Shown one piece after another: positions 24,379-32,150 of a stretch of 64,000 nt of DNA. A program made the translations under genes and the position numbers. Every line of letters begins with the position of its first letter. Position 1 is the stretch's first letter. Under the pieces are notes generated by a model that worked only from the letters and a program-made list of their open reading frames with translations, was not told where the DNA came from and did not search any database. Source of the stretch: Anaerolineales bacterium (GTDB taxonomy: Bacteria > Chloroflexota > Anaerolineae > Anaerolineales > Villigracilaceae); assembly GCA_030583905.1 (NCBI GenBank), contig CP129481.1, positions 1,798,001 through 1,862,000 on the forward strand, in the 5' to 3' direction.

Positions 24379-26004
24379 TTATTTCAAAATCTTACCATCT
24401 TTTGCCAGCCATACATCGGTGGCAAAGCGTTCGATAAAACTGCGGTCATGAACCACAGCGAGGATCGTCCCATTGAAATTTTCCAGTGCTTCTTCAAACC
24501 GCTCGCGCGAGGGGATGTCGAGATGGTTGATGGGTTCATCAAGGATCAGGAACGTGCATCCCTGAGCCACGAGCAATGCCAGTTGCAAGCGCGCGCGTTC
24601 GCCGAAGGAAAGTTCGCCCGCAGGACGCAGTGCCGCATCGCCTTTGAAGAGGAAATAGTGAAGGAAGTTCCGCGTCTCTGTCTCGCCGATGCTTGATACG
24701 GCTTGGATGGTTTGTACCGCGCTGAGAGTTGGATTCAGCAATTCCTGCTCTTGCGCCATATAGCCGAGTTTGGCCGCACCGCCGAGGCGGAACGACCCCG
24801 CCAACGGGGGGATTTTCCCAACAATCGTGCGGATGAAGGTGGTCTTGCCCGAGCCGTTCGCGCCCGTCAACACCACTCGCTGACCTGCACGGATGAACAG
24901 GTTGATATTCGTCAGTAAAGGATTGTCTTGCGCGTAGCCAATTGAGAGCGAATCGGTGACCAATACATCCTTCGATTGATGGTCGGGTTTGCCGAAATCG
25001 AGTTTGAGTTTCCATGTGCCGTGCGGCTTTTCAAGTTTCTCCTCGGTCAAAATGTGGTCAATGCGGGCTTCGATATTCTTTGCGCGTCCCGCCACTCGTT
25101 TGGTGGCGCGGTTGCCGAAGAAACCTGTGGCGAACTTGTCGCCGCTGTCCGCTTTGCCGCCTTTTTTCATGATCGTCAAACTGCGGATGTGCTTTGCGGC
25201 GCGGCGCAGTTGGGTGAGCTCATCCTGCTGATCTTGATAGGCTTGGACTTGTTTGTCATATTCAAACAGTTTTTGCTCTAGGTAATCACTGTAATTGCCG
25301 TCATAGGCTTTGGTGGTGTGGGTGGCTGCGTCCAACTCCAAGATTTTGGTGACGGTGTTATCCAAAAATGTGCGGTCGTGCGAGACGATCAATGCCGCGC
25401 CGTGGAAGCGGTTGAGCCAGTCTTCCAGCCATTCGAGCATTTCGATGTCGAGGTGATTGGTGGGTTCATCCAGCAATAGCAAGTGCGGGTCTTCGAGCAG
25501 GACTTTGGCAAGCATCAGGCGCGTCTTCTGTCCGCCAGAGAGGTGGGCGATGGGGGTGTCGGCGGGGATGTCCGCGAGACCTAATGGACCGAGGATGGTT
25601 TCAGGTAGAAAGTGGGGAGTGGAAAGTTTTTCGAGCGCGGCGTTGTATTTGGCTTGGAGGGTGAGGTCGTTTGGATGTTGAGATAACGCCAATGCAAGCG
25701 ACTCCACTTCGAGGGCTGGGTCGGTTTGGGAATCTGAATCCAGCCCGAGCGCGGAGTGAAGCGTCTGTTCGGGTTGGAAATCCATTCCTTGGGCGAGATA
25801 TCCAATTCTTAAGTTGGGGCGCGTCGAAGCGACATTCCCCGAATCAGGATGGTCGAGACCTGCAAGGATGCGCATGAGGGTGGTTTTGCCGGAGCCGTTG
25901 GCGCCGATCAGACCGATGCGCTCGCCTGCGCTGATATTGAAGTTGATGTTTTGTAGAACGGGCTGGATGCCGAAATGTTTGTGGAGGTTGTGGATACTAA
26001 GCAT
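24379..26004 (-). CDS. ABC-F family ATPase (ribosome-associated)
   Basis: 541 aa, two ABC domains and no membrane spans. First domain: Walker A GANGSGKTTLMR, signature LSGGQKTRLMLA, Walker B LLLLDEPTNHLD. Second: GANGSGKTTFIR, LSFGERARLQLA, LILDEPINHLD. The linker of about 80 residues between them (rich in QAYQDQQDELTQLRRAAKHIRSL) is the P-site tRNA interaction motif region. ABC-F proteins act on the ribosome as translation factors or protect it from antibiotics. A promoter, two tiny reading frames and a terminator lie between the transcription start and this gene, which suggests attenuation control and hence possibly antibiotic-induced expression. Confidence 0.92.
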   Translation of the reverse strand: MLSIHNLHKHFGIQPVLQNINFNISAGERIGLIGANGSGKTTLMRILAGLDHPDSGNVASTRPNLRIGYLAQGMDFQPEQTLHSALGLDSDSQTDPALEVESLALALSQHPNDLTLQAKYNAALEKLSTPHFLPETILGPLGLADIPADTPIAHLSGGQKTRLMLAKVLLEDPHLLLLDEPTNHLDIEMLEWLEDWLNRFHGAALIVSHDRTFLDNTVTKILELDAATHTTKAYDGNYSDYLEQKLFEYDKQVQAYQDQQDELTQLRRAAKHIRSLTIMKKGGKADSGDKFATGFFGNRATKRVAGRAKNIEARIDHILTEEKLEKPHGTWKLKLDFGKPDHQSKDVLVTDSLSIGYAQDNPLLTNINLFIRAGQRVVLTGANGSGKTTFIRTIVGKIPPLAGSFRLGGAAKLGYMAQEQELLNPTLSAVQTIQAVSSIGETETRNFLHYFLFKGDAALRPAGELSFGERARLQLALLVAQGCTFLILDEPINHLDIPSRERFEEALENFNGTILAVVHDRSFIERFATDVWLAKDGKILK

Positions 26005-26018
26005 GTTGACACCTGTAG

Positions 26019-26081
26019 TTAAAAAGAAAACCGAGGGCAGACCTCGGCTGAAAATGCCAATAGGGTGTTGCCCTGAAACAT
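26019..26081 (-). CDS. Candidate 20-codon leader peptide through the attenuator
   Basis: An ATG at 26081 opens a frame of 20 codons (MFQGNTLLAFSAEVCPRFSF) that runs through the terminator hairpin and its U-tract and stops at 26019, 14 nt before the ABC-F start. No clear Shine-Dalgarno precedes it, so translation is uncertain. If translated, a ribosome here would melt the hairpin. Confidence 0.35.
   Translation of the reverse strand: MFQGNTLLAFSAEVCPRFSF
26021..26047 (-). terminator. Intrinsic terminator inside the ABC-F leader (attenuator)
   Basis: On minus: CCGAGG (26042-26047), loop TCTGC, CCTCGG (26031-26036), then TTTTCTTTTT. It sits 17 nt before the ABC-F start and downstream of its promoter, so most transcripts should end here unless it is bypassed. 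A 9-bp long-range pairing, GTAGTTAAA (26085-26093) with TTTAACTAC (26015-26023), would enclose the hairpin and tie up part of its U-tract, so the two folds compete. Confidence 0.75.
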
Positions 26082-26089
26082 TGGTTTAA

Positions 26090-26107
26090 CTACTTGCTGT
26101 CTGTCAT
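26090..26107 (-). CDS. Candidate 5-codon leader peptide (MTDSK)
   Basis: ATG at 26107, stop TAG at 26090-26092, with AAAGGA about 10 nt upstream. Its last codons and stop overlap the 5' arm (GTAGTTAAA) of the long-range pairing, so a ribosome paused on it would change the folding of the leader downstream. This is the layout of antibiotic-sensing leaders of ABC-F and methyltransferase genes. Expression is not proven. Confidence 0.4.
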   Translation of the reverse strand: MTDSK

Positions 26108-26133
26108 TCGCTGGGTATCCTTTCGACGGCAAG

Positions 26134-26162
26134 ATTTTATCACAGTGAGGTAAACTTGTGAA
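26134..26162 (-). promoter_or_regulatory. Promoter of the ABC-F leader transcript
   Basis: Minus strand: TTCACA (26157-26162), 17-nt spacer, TAAAAT (26134-26139). Predicted start near 26127 gives a leader of about 120 nt before the ABC-F ATG. Confidence 0.6.
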
Positions 26163-26223
26163 TTGTTTGCGCGTCCATCCATGGACGAAACTTACTGAAA
26201 AAAAGTTCCAACCCGAGGTGAAC

Positions 26224-27069
26224 ATGACGAAAAGAATTTTGGCAGTGCTGGCACATCCCGACGATGAGTCGTTTGGCTTGGGCGGGACGCTGGCGTTGTG
26301 TGCAAAGCGCGGATACGAAACCTATTACGTGTGCGCCACGCGCGGCGAGGCTGGCACGGTGGATGCGGAGCACCTGAACGGCTTCAAGGATACGGCGGAA
26401 CTGCGCACGCACGAGTTGATGAACGCGGCAAAGCATTTGGGGTTGAAGGAAGTCTTCTTTTTGGGCTACCGTGATTCGGGCATGCCCGGCATGGAGGAGA
26501 ACGACCATCCCGACGCGCAGATCCAGCATCCCGTCGAGGAAGTGGCAGGGAAGGTTGTGAAATATATCCGCGAGTTGAAGCCGGATGTGGTCATCACGTT
26601 CGACCCGATCGGCGGATACAGGCATCCCGACCATATCCACATCCATAAGGCGACGGTCATGGCGTTTGCGAATTCGGATGACGCCTCTTTCTACCCCGAA
26701 GCGGGTGAGCCGTTCAAGCCGTCGGCATTGTACTTTCAAGTTTTTCCGCGCTGGTTCCTGCGTGTGATGACGCGCCTGATGCCCCTGCTCGGCAAGGACC
26801 CGACCAAATGGGGACGCAACGGCGACATCAATTTGAAGGAACTCGCTGAGGTGGATTTCCCCGTGCATGTGCGGGTGGACATCCGCCCGGTCAGCGAGGA
26901 GAAGCGGCTGGCAAGCGCGGCGCACGCGTCACAAGGCGGGATCCAAATGCGGCGCGGACTGATGGGCTTCATCACCAAGGTCTTCGGCGAAAAGGAGGAT
27001 TTCATGCGCGCCTATCCGCCCGTGGAGGATGGATTCGACAGGAAGAGGGATCTTTTCGAAGGGATGTAG
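26224..27069 (+). CDS. PIG-L/LmbE-family deacetylase
   Basis: 281 aa. The zinc motif AHPDDESFGLGGTL (residues 10-23) gives His, Asp and Asp, and the second zinc His is in GGYRHPDHIHIHK near residue 140. The family removes acetyl groups from GlcNAc-linked substrates such as GlcNAc-inositol, bacillithiol or mycothiol precursors, or from lipid-linked sugars. Substrate not determined. I chose the ATG at 26224 with GAGGTG 4 nt upstream; a GTG at 26158 would add 22 residues without similarity. Divergent from the ABC-F gene. Confidence 0.9.
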   Translation: MTKRILAVLAHPDDESFGLGGTLALCAKRGYETYYVCATRGEAGTVDAEHLNGFKDTAELRTHELMNAAKHLGLKEVFFLGYRDSGMPGMEENDHPDAQIQHPVEEVAGKVVKYIRELKPDVVITFDPIGGYRHPDHIHIHKATVMAFANSDDASFYPEAGEPFKPSALYFQVFPRWFLRVMTRLMPLLGKDPTKWGRNGDINLKELAEVDFPVHVRVDIRPVSEEKRLASAAHASQGGIQMRRGLMGFITKVFGEKEDFMRAYPPVEDGFDRKRDLFEGM

Positions 27070-27074
27070 CGAAG

Positions 27075-27102
27075 GCGGCTGGAACAAATCCAGCCGCTTT
27101 TT
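27075..27102 (+). terminator. Intrinsic terminator after PIG-L gene
   Basis: GCGGCTGG (27075-27082), 7-nt loop, CCAGCCGC (27090-27097), TTTTT. Confidence 0.9.
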
Positions 27103-27176
27103 CGTTAAATTTGGGTAGGCGTGAATGATTGAAGAGTGCTAAAATTTTGCAATATCCCAAAAACGGACAAGAGATC

Positions 27177-27935
27177 ATGACAGAGACCACCCCATCGCAA
27201 TCCACAGGCAGGTTTGGTTTTGCGCGCATTCCGGAGTTCCTGCTCCAGCCTGCGCGCACGTTTGCATTGCTGGTCGAGGAAGCCCGCGCTGCCTGGGGAA
27301 CCCCCATGCTGGCATTGAGCGTGTCCACGTTCCTGAGCGTCATGGTCAGCGGATATTTGACATCCCGCGCGGCAATGATGGGCGAGATGCCGCTTCCGCG
27401 CGACTGGCAATGGTGGTCGCCTGAAATGCAGGAGAACTACATGCGCGCCCAACAAGCCATGCAGGGACCGGTCTTCGCGTATATCATTCCGCTGGTCACG
27501 GCGCTGGTCAGCTTGTGGCTGGGGTGGCTGATCCTGAGCGGGTTGCTGCATCTCGGCTCCACCCTGCTTGGCGGACGCGGCTCGATGCAAAGCGCGTTGA
27601 ACGTCACAGGCTGGGGAAGTCTGCCCTTTCTGGTGCGGGATGTTTTGCGGATCATCTTCATGCTGTTTGCCGGGCGCGCCATTTCCAGCCCGGGGCTTTC
27701 CGGCTTTGTGGCGGATTCAGCGTTTTTGATGCAGCTTCTTTCGCGCGCGGATATTTTCCTGATCTGGAGCTGCATCCTGCTGGTGATCGGTTTCGGCGTG
27801 GCGGATAAACTTCCGAAGGCGAAGGCTGTCGCGAATATCGTCATCATCACACTTTTACAGTTACTTGCTCAAGCTGGAATCGGGACGCTTCTCTCCGGCT
27901 TGAGCGGGCTTGCCGTCCAGAGACCGTTCTTCTAA
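27177..27935 (+). CDS. Yip1-like integral membrane protein, first gene of an ABC export operon
   Basis: 252 aa with about five membrane spans and a short amphipathic N-terminus (FARIPEFLLQPARTFALLVEE) like that of bacterial Yip1-domain proteins. Start at 27177 with a weak AAGAGA; TAAAAT at about 27139 is a candidate -10. It lies 3 bp upstream of an ABC ATPase gene, so it is probably co-expressed with the MacB-like exporter, perhaps as an accessory membrane component. That role is inferred from position only. Confidence 0.8.
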   Translation: MTETTPSQSTGRFGFARIPEFLLQPARTFALLVEEARAAWGTPMLALSVSTFLSVMVSGYLTSRAAMMGEMPLPRDWQWWSPEMQENYMRAQQAMQGPVFAYIIPLVTALVSLWLGWLILSGLLHLGSTLLGGRGSMQSALNVTGWGSLPFLVRDVLRIIFMLFAGRAISSPGLSGFVADSAFLMQLLSRADIFLIWSCILLVIGFGVADKLPKAKAVANIVIITLLQLLAQAGIGTLLSGLSGLAVQRPFF

Positions 27936-27938
27936 GCC

Positions 27939-28667
27939 ATGACCGCTCCCTTAATTCGTATTACTGGTTTGAAAAAACACTTCCAGATGGGCGGGAATAC
28001 GGTCCGCGCATTGGATGGAGTGGATCTTGAGATTCCTGCCAATACACTGACGGTCGTGATGGGACCCTCCGGCTCGGGCAAAAGCACACTGCTGTACCTG
28101 CTCGGCGGGCTGGATCGCCCCACCGCGGGCGAGATCACGGTCAATGGCGAGCGGCTTGACCAGATGGACGAGAATGCACTGGCGCTCTTCCGACGTAAAA
28201 CGATGGGTTTTATTTTTCAATCGTTCAACCTCGTTTCAAGCATGTCCGCGCTGGAGAATGTCGCATTTCCGATGCAGTTCGCGGGTGTGCCTGTTGCGAG
28301 GCGGAATGAGGCGTCAAGGAGTTTGCTGGAGCAGGTCGGGCTGGCGGATCGGAGTCATCACACGCCCTCGGAACTCTCCGGCGGGCAGCAGCAGCGTGTG
28401 GCGGTGGCGCGCGCGCTGGTGAACGATCCCATGCTGATTCTGGCGGATGAACCGACCGGGAATCTCGACTCTCAGAGCGGTATTGCTGTGATGCAATTAT
28501 TATCCGATCTGCATCGCGCCGGTCGGACGGTGCTGGTCGTGACGCACGATCCGCGCATGGCTGGTTTCGCAACGCACCGCATCTTTTTGCTGGATGGAAA
28601 AGTTGTTACTGAAGCGGAGTATCAATCGGCTGCGATGGGTCCGCTTCAGGTTTCGCACGGAGGATGA
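27939..28667 (+). CDS. ABC transporter ATP-binding protein (MacB/LolD type)
   Basis: 242 aa. Walker [12 protein letters not shown], the Q-loop in [18 protein letters not shown], signature [15 protein letters not shown], Walker [14 protein letters not shown] and switch HDPR (H-loop as THDPR). The combination [10 protein letters not shown] and DEPTGNLD places it in the MacB/LolD/FtsE group, which powers mechanotransmission without transporting across the membrane itself. Overlaps or abuts the next gene (secreted IPT/CARDB protein), followed by the permease. Confidence 0.93.
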   Translation: MTAPLIRITGLKKHFQMGGNTVRALDGVDLEIPANTLTVVMGPSGSGKSTLLYLLGGLDRPTAGEITVNGERLDQMDENALALFRRKTMGFIFQSFNLVSSMSALENVAFPMQFAGVPVARRNEASRSLLEQVGLADRSHHTPSELSGGQQQRVAVARALVNDPMLILADEPTGNLDSQSGIAVMQLLSDLHRAGRTVLVVTHDPRMAGFATHRIFLLDGKVVTEAEYQSAAMGPLQVSHGG

Positions 28668-28669
28668 AT

Positions 28670-30364
28670 ATGTTGTTTACAAAAAAATCTCTTATTTTAT
28701 TTGGTTTGATCTTGGCTTTGATGATGGCGTCTGTGCCGTTTTCCATGGTGGGCGCAGATGTTACCTCTGTCCAACCGGCTAATATTACTAACGATGTGGC
28801 TACGATTATTACCGTTAAAGGCGACGGATTTGATGCCTCTTCAAAAGTACTGCTGGATGGTGTGGAGTTGCCTGGCACAGTATTTATTAACAACACTGAA
28901 CTCCAAGTGACCGTTCCTGCTGGCGTTGCAGTTGGGGAGCACATTATTACAGTTACATCAACTGGCGGCTCGGCGATACTTACTGTTTCCGCTCCGCCTC
29001 CATTCACGCGCCCGCAAATATATGTCAAATCCTCCTGGACGAACGTGAAACAGGTCACCACCGGGCAGGAATTCAAATTCGCGGTGGATTTTGAAAATGC
29101 CGGCAACATGCCCGCGTATAACGCGCAGGCGGTCTTTTCTTCCCCAGATCTGATCCCGCTTAATACAGGCGGCGTGATCGTGTTGAAAAATCCCCTCGAT
29201 CCAGGGAGTAACTTCGCCGATGACCAGCGTTTCATCCCAGCCGGTCCGTTGTACGGCAAGACGTTCATCCTCGTGGATGTCACGGTCACATATTACGACG
29301 ACAAGGGCACACCCTATTCGGATAAATTCACGCTCACCATCCCAGTGGGAAGTGGCGGCGGGGGCGGAGGATCAGGCGTCGTTGCAACAGCAACCCCGAC
29401 CGGAGTCCGCAGCGGGCAGTTGATCATTTCATCCTACAGCACATCGGTCGACCCGCTTCAACCGGGCTCCGAATTCAAATTGATTATGACTGTCCAGAAC
29501 ATGGGCAATGACAAAGCCCAGCGTGTGACCATGATCGTGGGCGGCGGCTCGAGCGGCAGCGGGGAAGGCGGCACGCCCCAGCCGGGCGGAGTCTCCGGCG
29601 GGAGCGGCGAGTTTTCCAACTTTGCCCCGTTGGGCTCCTCGAACATTCAATCTCTCGGAGATCTGCCTGCCAGCACTGGTGTGCAGGCTTCGCAGGACTT
29701 GATCGTGAACGTGTCCACCAACCCCGGCGCATACCCGATGAAAGTGACGTTCTCGTATTTGAACGGCAAGGGCGAAGTGGTCAATGATGAGCAAGTCATC
29801 ACCCTGCTCGTGTTCAGCCTGCCGAATGTGGAGATCAGTTTTTATCGTCCGCTCGATATGTTCTTTGCGGGTCAGCCCGCCCAGTTGCCGCTCCAGATCG
29901 TGAATTTGGGCAAACGCACTGCCGTGTTGGGGAACATGACCGTCACTTCGGGCGGCGGCATGGTCGAGAACGGCACTGCCCTGGTTGGCTCGCTGGACGC
30001 GGGCGGCTATTACACGCTCGACCCGATGTTCTATCCCGATGCTGCCGGAACCGTGCAATTGAACGTGCTGATCGAATACACGGATGACTTCAACCGCGCG
30101 CGCACGATCGAAAAGACCTTGGAAGTGAACGTGGAGGAAGGTTTCTTTGAACCGACTCCGGAGCCGGGCATGGAAGGCGGCGGCGGTGACTTTTTCCCGA
30201 CCGAAGAGACCTTCCTGCAAAAGGTCTGGCGCTTCATTCTCGGACTTTTCGGTCTGGATAGCGCTCCTCCAGCCTCGTCTCCCGAGATGGAAGGTCCTCC
30301 GCTGATCGAGCCGGGCATCCCCGCTCCGGGCGGCGGTGGAGGCGGAAGCGGTCCCAAAGGCTAG
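28670..30364 (+). CDS. Secreted IPT/TIG and CARDB-like repeat protein of the ABC operon
   Basis: 564 aa from the ATG at 28670 (GGAGG 6 nt upstream; another ATG at 28664 overlaps the previous stop). Signal peptide about 1-28 (LILFGLILALMMASVPFSMVGA). An IPT/TIG domain (about 30-105) is followed by three CARDB-like beta-sandwich segments that begin PQIYVKSSWTN, QLIISSYSTS and NVEISFYRP, separated by Gly/Ser-rich linkers. Near the C-terminus a hydrophobic stretch FLQKVWRFILGLFGL may anchor it. Likely an extracytoplasmic adaptor or substrate-handling partner of the MacB-like permease in place of a MacA-type protein. Confidence 0.85.
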   Translation: MLFTKKSLILFGLILALMMASVPFSMVGADVTSVQPANITNDVATIITVKGDGFDASSKVLLDGVELPGTVFINNTELQVTVPAGVAVGEHIITVTSTGGSAILTVSAPPPFTRPQIYVKSSWTNVKQVTTGQEFKFAVDFENAGNMPAYNAQAVFSSPDLIPLNTGGVIVLKNPLDPGSNFADDQRFIPAGPLYGKTFILVDVTVTYYDDKGTPYSDKFTLTIPVGSGGGGGGSGVVATATPTGVRSGQLIISSYSTSVDPLQPGSEFKLIMTVQNMGNDKAQRVTMIVGGGSSGSGEGGTPQPGGVSGGSGEFSNFAPLGSSNIQSLGDLPASTGVQASQDLIVNVSTNPGAYPMKVTFSYLNGKGEVVNDEQVITLLVFSLPNVEISFYRPLDMFFAGQPAQLPLQIVNLGKRTAVLGNMTVTSGGGMVENGTALVGSLDAGGYYTLDPMFYPDAAGTVQLNVLIEYTDDFNRARTIEKTLEVNVEEGFFEPTPEPGMEGGGGDFFPTEETFLQKVWRFILGLFGLDSAPPASSPEMEGPPLIEPGIPAPGGGGGGSGPKG

Positions 30365-30368
30365 GACG

Positions 30369-31703
30369 ATGAAACCGTTCGATCTGATCCGACTCGTTAT
30401 CAATAACTTAAGCCGGCGCAAAGCGCGCGTCGGCTTGACAGCCATTGGCGTGGTGATCGGCACGGCGGCGGTCATCATCCTGGTTTCGCTTGCCATCGGC
30501 TTGCAGATGAACGCCACCGAGCAGTTATACGGCATCGGTGATCTGAGCCAGATCTATGTGTACCCCAATTATGGCGGCGAAGTTTACGTTGAAGGACCAA
30601 TGTCTGGCGGCGGGGGCGGAGGAGGTGGCGGTCCGAGTCAGGATATCAAACGGCTGACGAACAGCGCGCTTGACGAACTGCGTGCGATTCCCGGCGTGCA
30701 ATCTGTGCTTCCGCGCGAGTACCTGAACGCCAATATGATGCTCAAATACAAACGTCTGGTCGGGTACAGCGGGATCTATGGGATTGGCACGTACGACCTC
30801 GCTGACTTGGGTTTGAAAGCCGATCTCGGCACGACGCAAATGACGCGCACCACGGTCGTGATCGGATATATGGTCGCGCAGAATTTCTCCGACCCGAACT
30901 GGAAACCCGGGCAGGAGATCGCCTCGCCGCCCGACCTTTATGACCAGCAGATTCAATTGACCCTGCTGAAATATGATAACGAAGGCAATGAGATCCGCAA
31001 GAATTACAGCATCCGCGTGGCAGGTGTGCTGAGAGAATCCGGCACGGAAGCGGATTGGACCATCTTCATGCCGCTGGACCAGATCAAGCTCATGAATGAA
31101 TGGTCGATGGGGACGCGCATCGATTACAACAAGACGGGCTATAACGAGGTCATTGTCAGGGTCGTGAACGCGGATAAGACCCTCGAGGTCCGCGACCAGA
31201 TCATTGCGCTCGGTTTTCAGGCGAACACCATGCTCGATTTTGTGCAGGGCATCAACAACTTTTACAAGATCTTGCAGGTGGTGCTGGGCGGCGTCGGCGC
31301 CATCGCCTTGTTGGTGGCGGCGATCGGCATTGCCAATACCATGGCAATGTCCATCCTCGAGCGGACGCGCGAGATCGGCTTGATGAAAGCCGTCGGCGCG
31401 ACCAATCGTGATGTCCTTTCGCTGTTCCTGGGCGAAGCAGCGGGCATCGGCTTTATCGGAGGCTTGGGCGGCGTGCTGATCGGCTGGCTGGCGGGGCAGG
31501 CGTTGAACGTCATCGCCATTGTTTACCTTGCACAACAGGCGGCGTCGCAGGGCGGCATCCCGCCGAGCGTGGCGGTCTATACGCCGTTGTGGCTGCCGGT
31601 CTTCGTGCTGCTCTTTTCCATTTTCATCGGGATGATCTCGGGATTGTACCCGGCACTGCGCGCCGCAACGATGATCCCCGTGCTGGCGCTGAAATACGAG
31701 TAA
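30369..31703 (+). CDS. MacB-like ABC permease (FtsX family)
   Basis: 444 aa. An N-terminal span (about 18-42) with SRRKARVGLTAIGVVIGTAAVI is followed by a large extracytoplasmic domain, then the three C-terminal spans of FtsX (GAIALLVAAIGIANTMAMSILERTREIGLMKAVGATNRDV is the family hallmark). A run of nine Gly (about residues 80-88) sits in the external domain, similar to the glycine linkers of the preceding secreted protein. With its ATPase it forms a type VII exporter-like complex. Start at 30369, 4 bp after the previous stop. Confidence 0.92.
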   Translation: MKPFDLIRLVINNLSRRKARVGLTAIGVVIGTAAVIILVSLAIGLQMNATEQLYGIGDLSQIYVYPNYGGEVYVEGPMSGGGGGGGGGPSQDIKRLTNSALDELRAIPGVQSVLPREYLNANMMLKYKRLVGYSGIYGIGTYDLADLGLKADLGTTQMTRTTVVIGYMVAQNFSDPNWKPGQEIASPPDLYDQQIQLTLLKYDNEGNEIRKNYSIRVAGVLRESGTEADWTIFMPLDQIKLMNEWSMGTRIDYNKTGYNEVIVRVVNADKTLEVRDQIIALGFQANTMLDFVQGINNFYKILQVVLGGVGAIALLVAAIGIANTMAMSILERTREIGLMKAVGATNRDVLSLFLGEAAGIGFIGGLGGVLIGWLAGQALNVIAIVYLAQQAASQGGIPPSVAVYTPLWLPVFVLLFSIFIGMISGLYPALRAATMIPVLALKYE

Positions 31704-31800
31704 GGTAGCACTTAACAATCTGCTTTCAATCCGAACAAATGGCGGGGGCTGTTATGTATAATGATGGAAAGTTCGTTGAGAGGTACGAAAGGAGATCGGT

Positions 31801-32142
31801 ATGCCGGAGCGACGCACGACGCCGCGAAAGAATGTTACTTTTTATATGCGTGTCCTGAATGACGATACGCAGGAGATCCTCGGTCATATGGTCGAGGTCA
31901 GCATGGTCGGCTTACGCCTGGAAACGGCTGTACCGCTGCCCCAAAACAAGGATTATTATCTGCGCCTCGAACTTACGTCGGATCTTGGCTCTGTCCCCTA
32001 TATCGTTTTCATCGCCCGTACGAAATGGTGCAAAATGGACGAGATCCTGCCGAACTTGTATCATGTCGGCTTTGAGGTCGTGGAGATCATGCCGGAAGAT
32101 AAGATGGTTTTCGCGCGGATTCTTGAAAAATACGGCTCATAA
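31801..32142 (+). CDS. PilZ-domain protein (putative c-di-GMP receptor)
   Basis: 113 aa, one PilZ domain. The N-terminal RRTTPRK supplies the RxxxR arm. The second motif, normally D/NxSxxG, is EVSMVGLRLE, with Glu in place of Asp/Asn, so c-di-GMP binding is likely but not certain. AAAGGAG lies 5 nt upstream of the ATG, and TATAAT at 31757-31762 is a likely -10. It may sense the c-di-GMP pool controlled by HD-GYP enzymes such as that at 1.3 kb. Confidence 0.88.
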   Translation: MPERRTTPRKNVTFYMRVLNDDTQEILGHMVEVSMVGLRLETAVPLPQNKDYYLRLELTSDLGSVPYIVFIARTKWCKMDEILPNLYHVGFEVVEIMPEDKMVFARILEKYGS

Positions 32143-32150
32143 TATGTGCT

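Noticed and set aside
30525..31718. 397-codon minus-strand frame opposite the ABC permease
   Set aside because: Composition typical of antisense frames in GC-rich DNA, no motif, and the sense gene is a clear FtsX-type permease.
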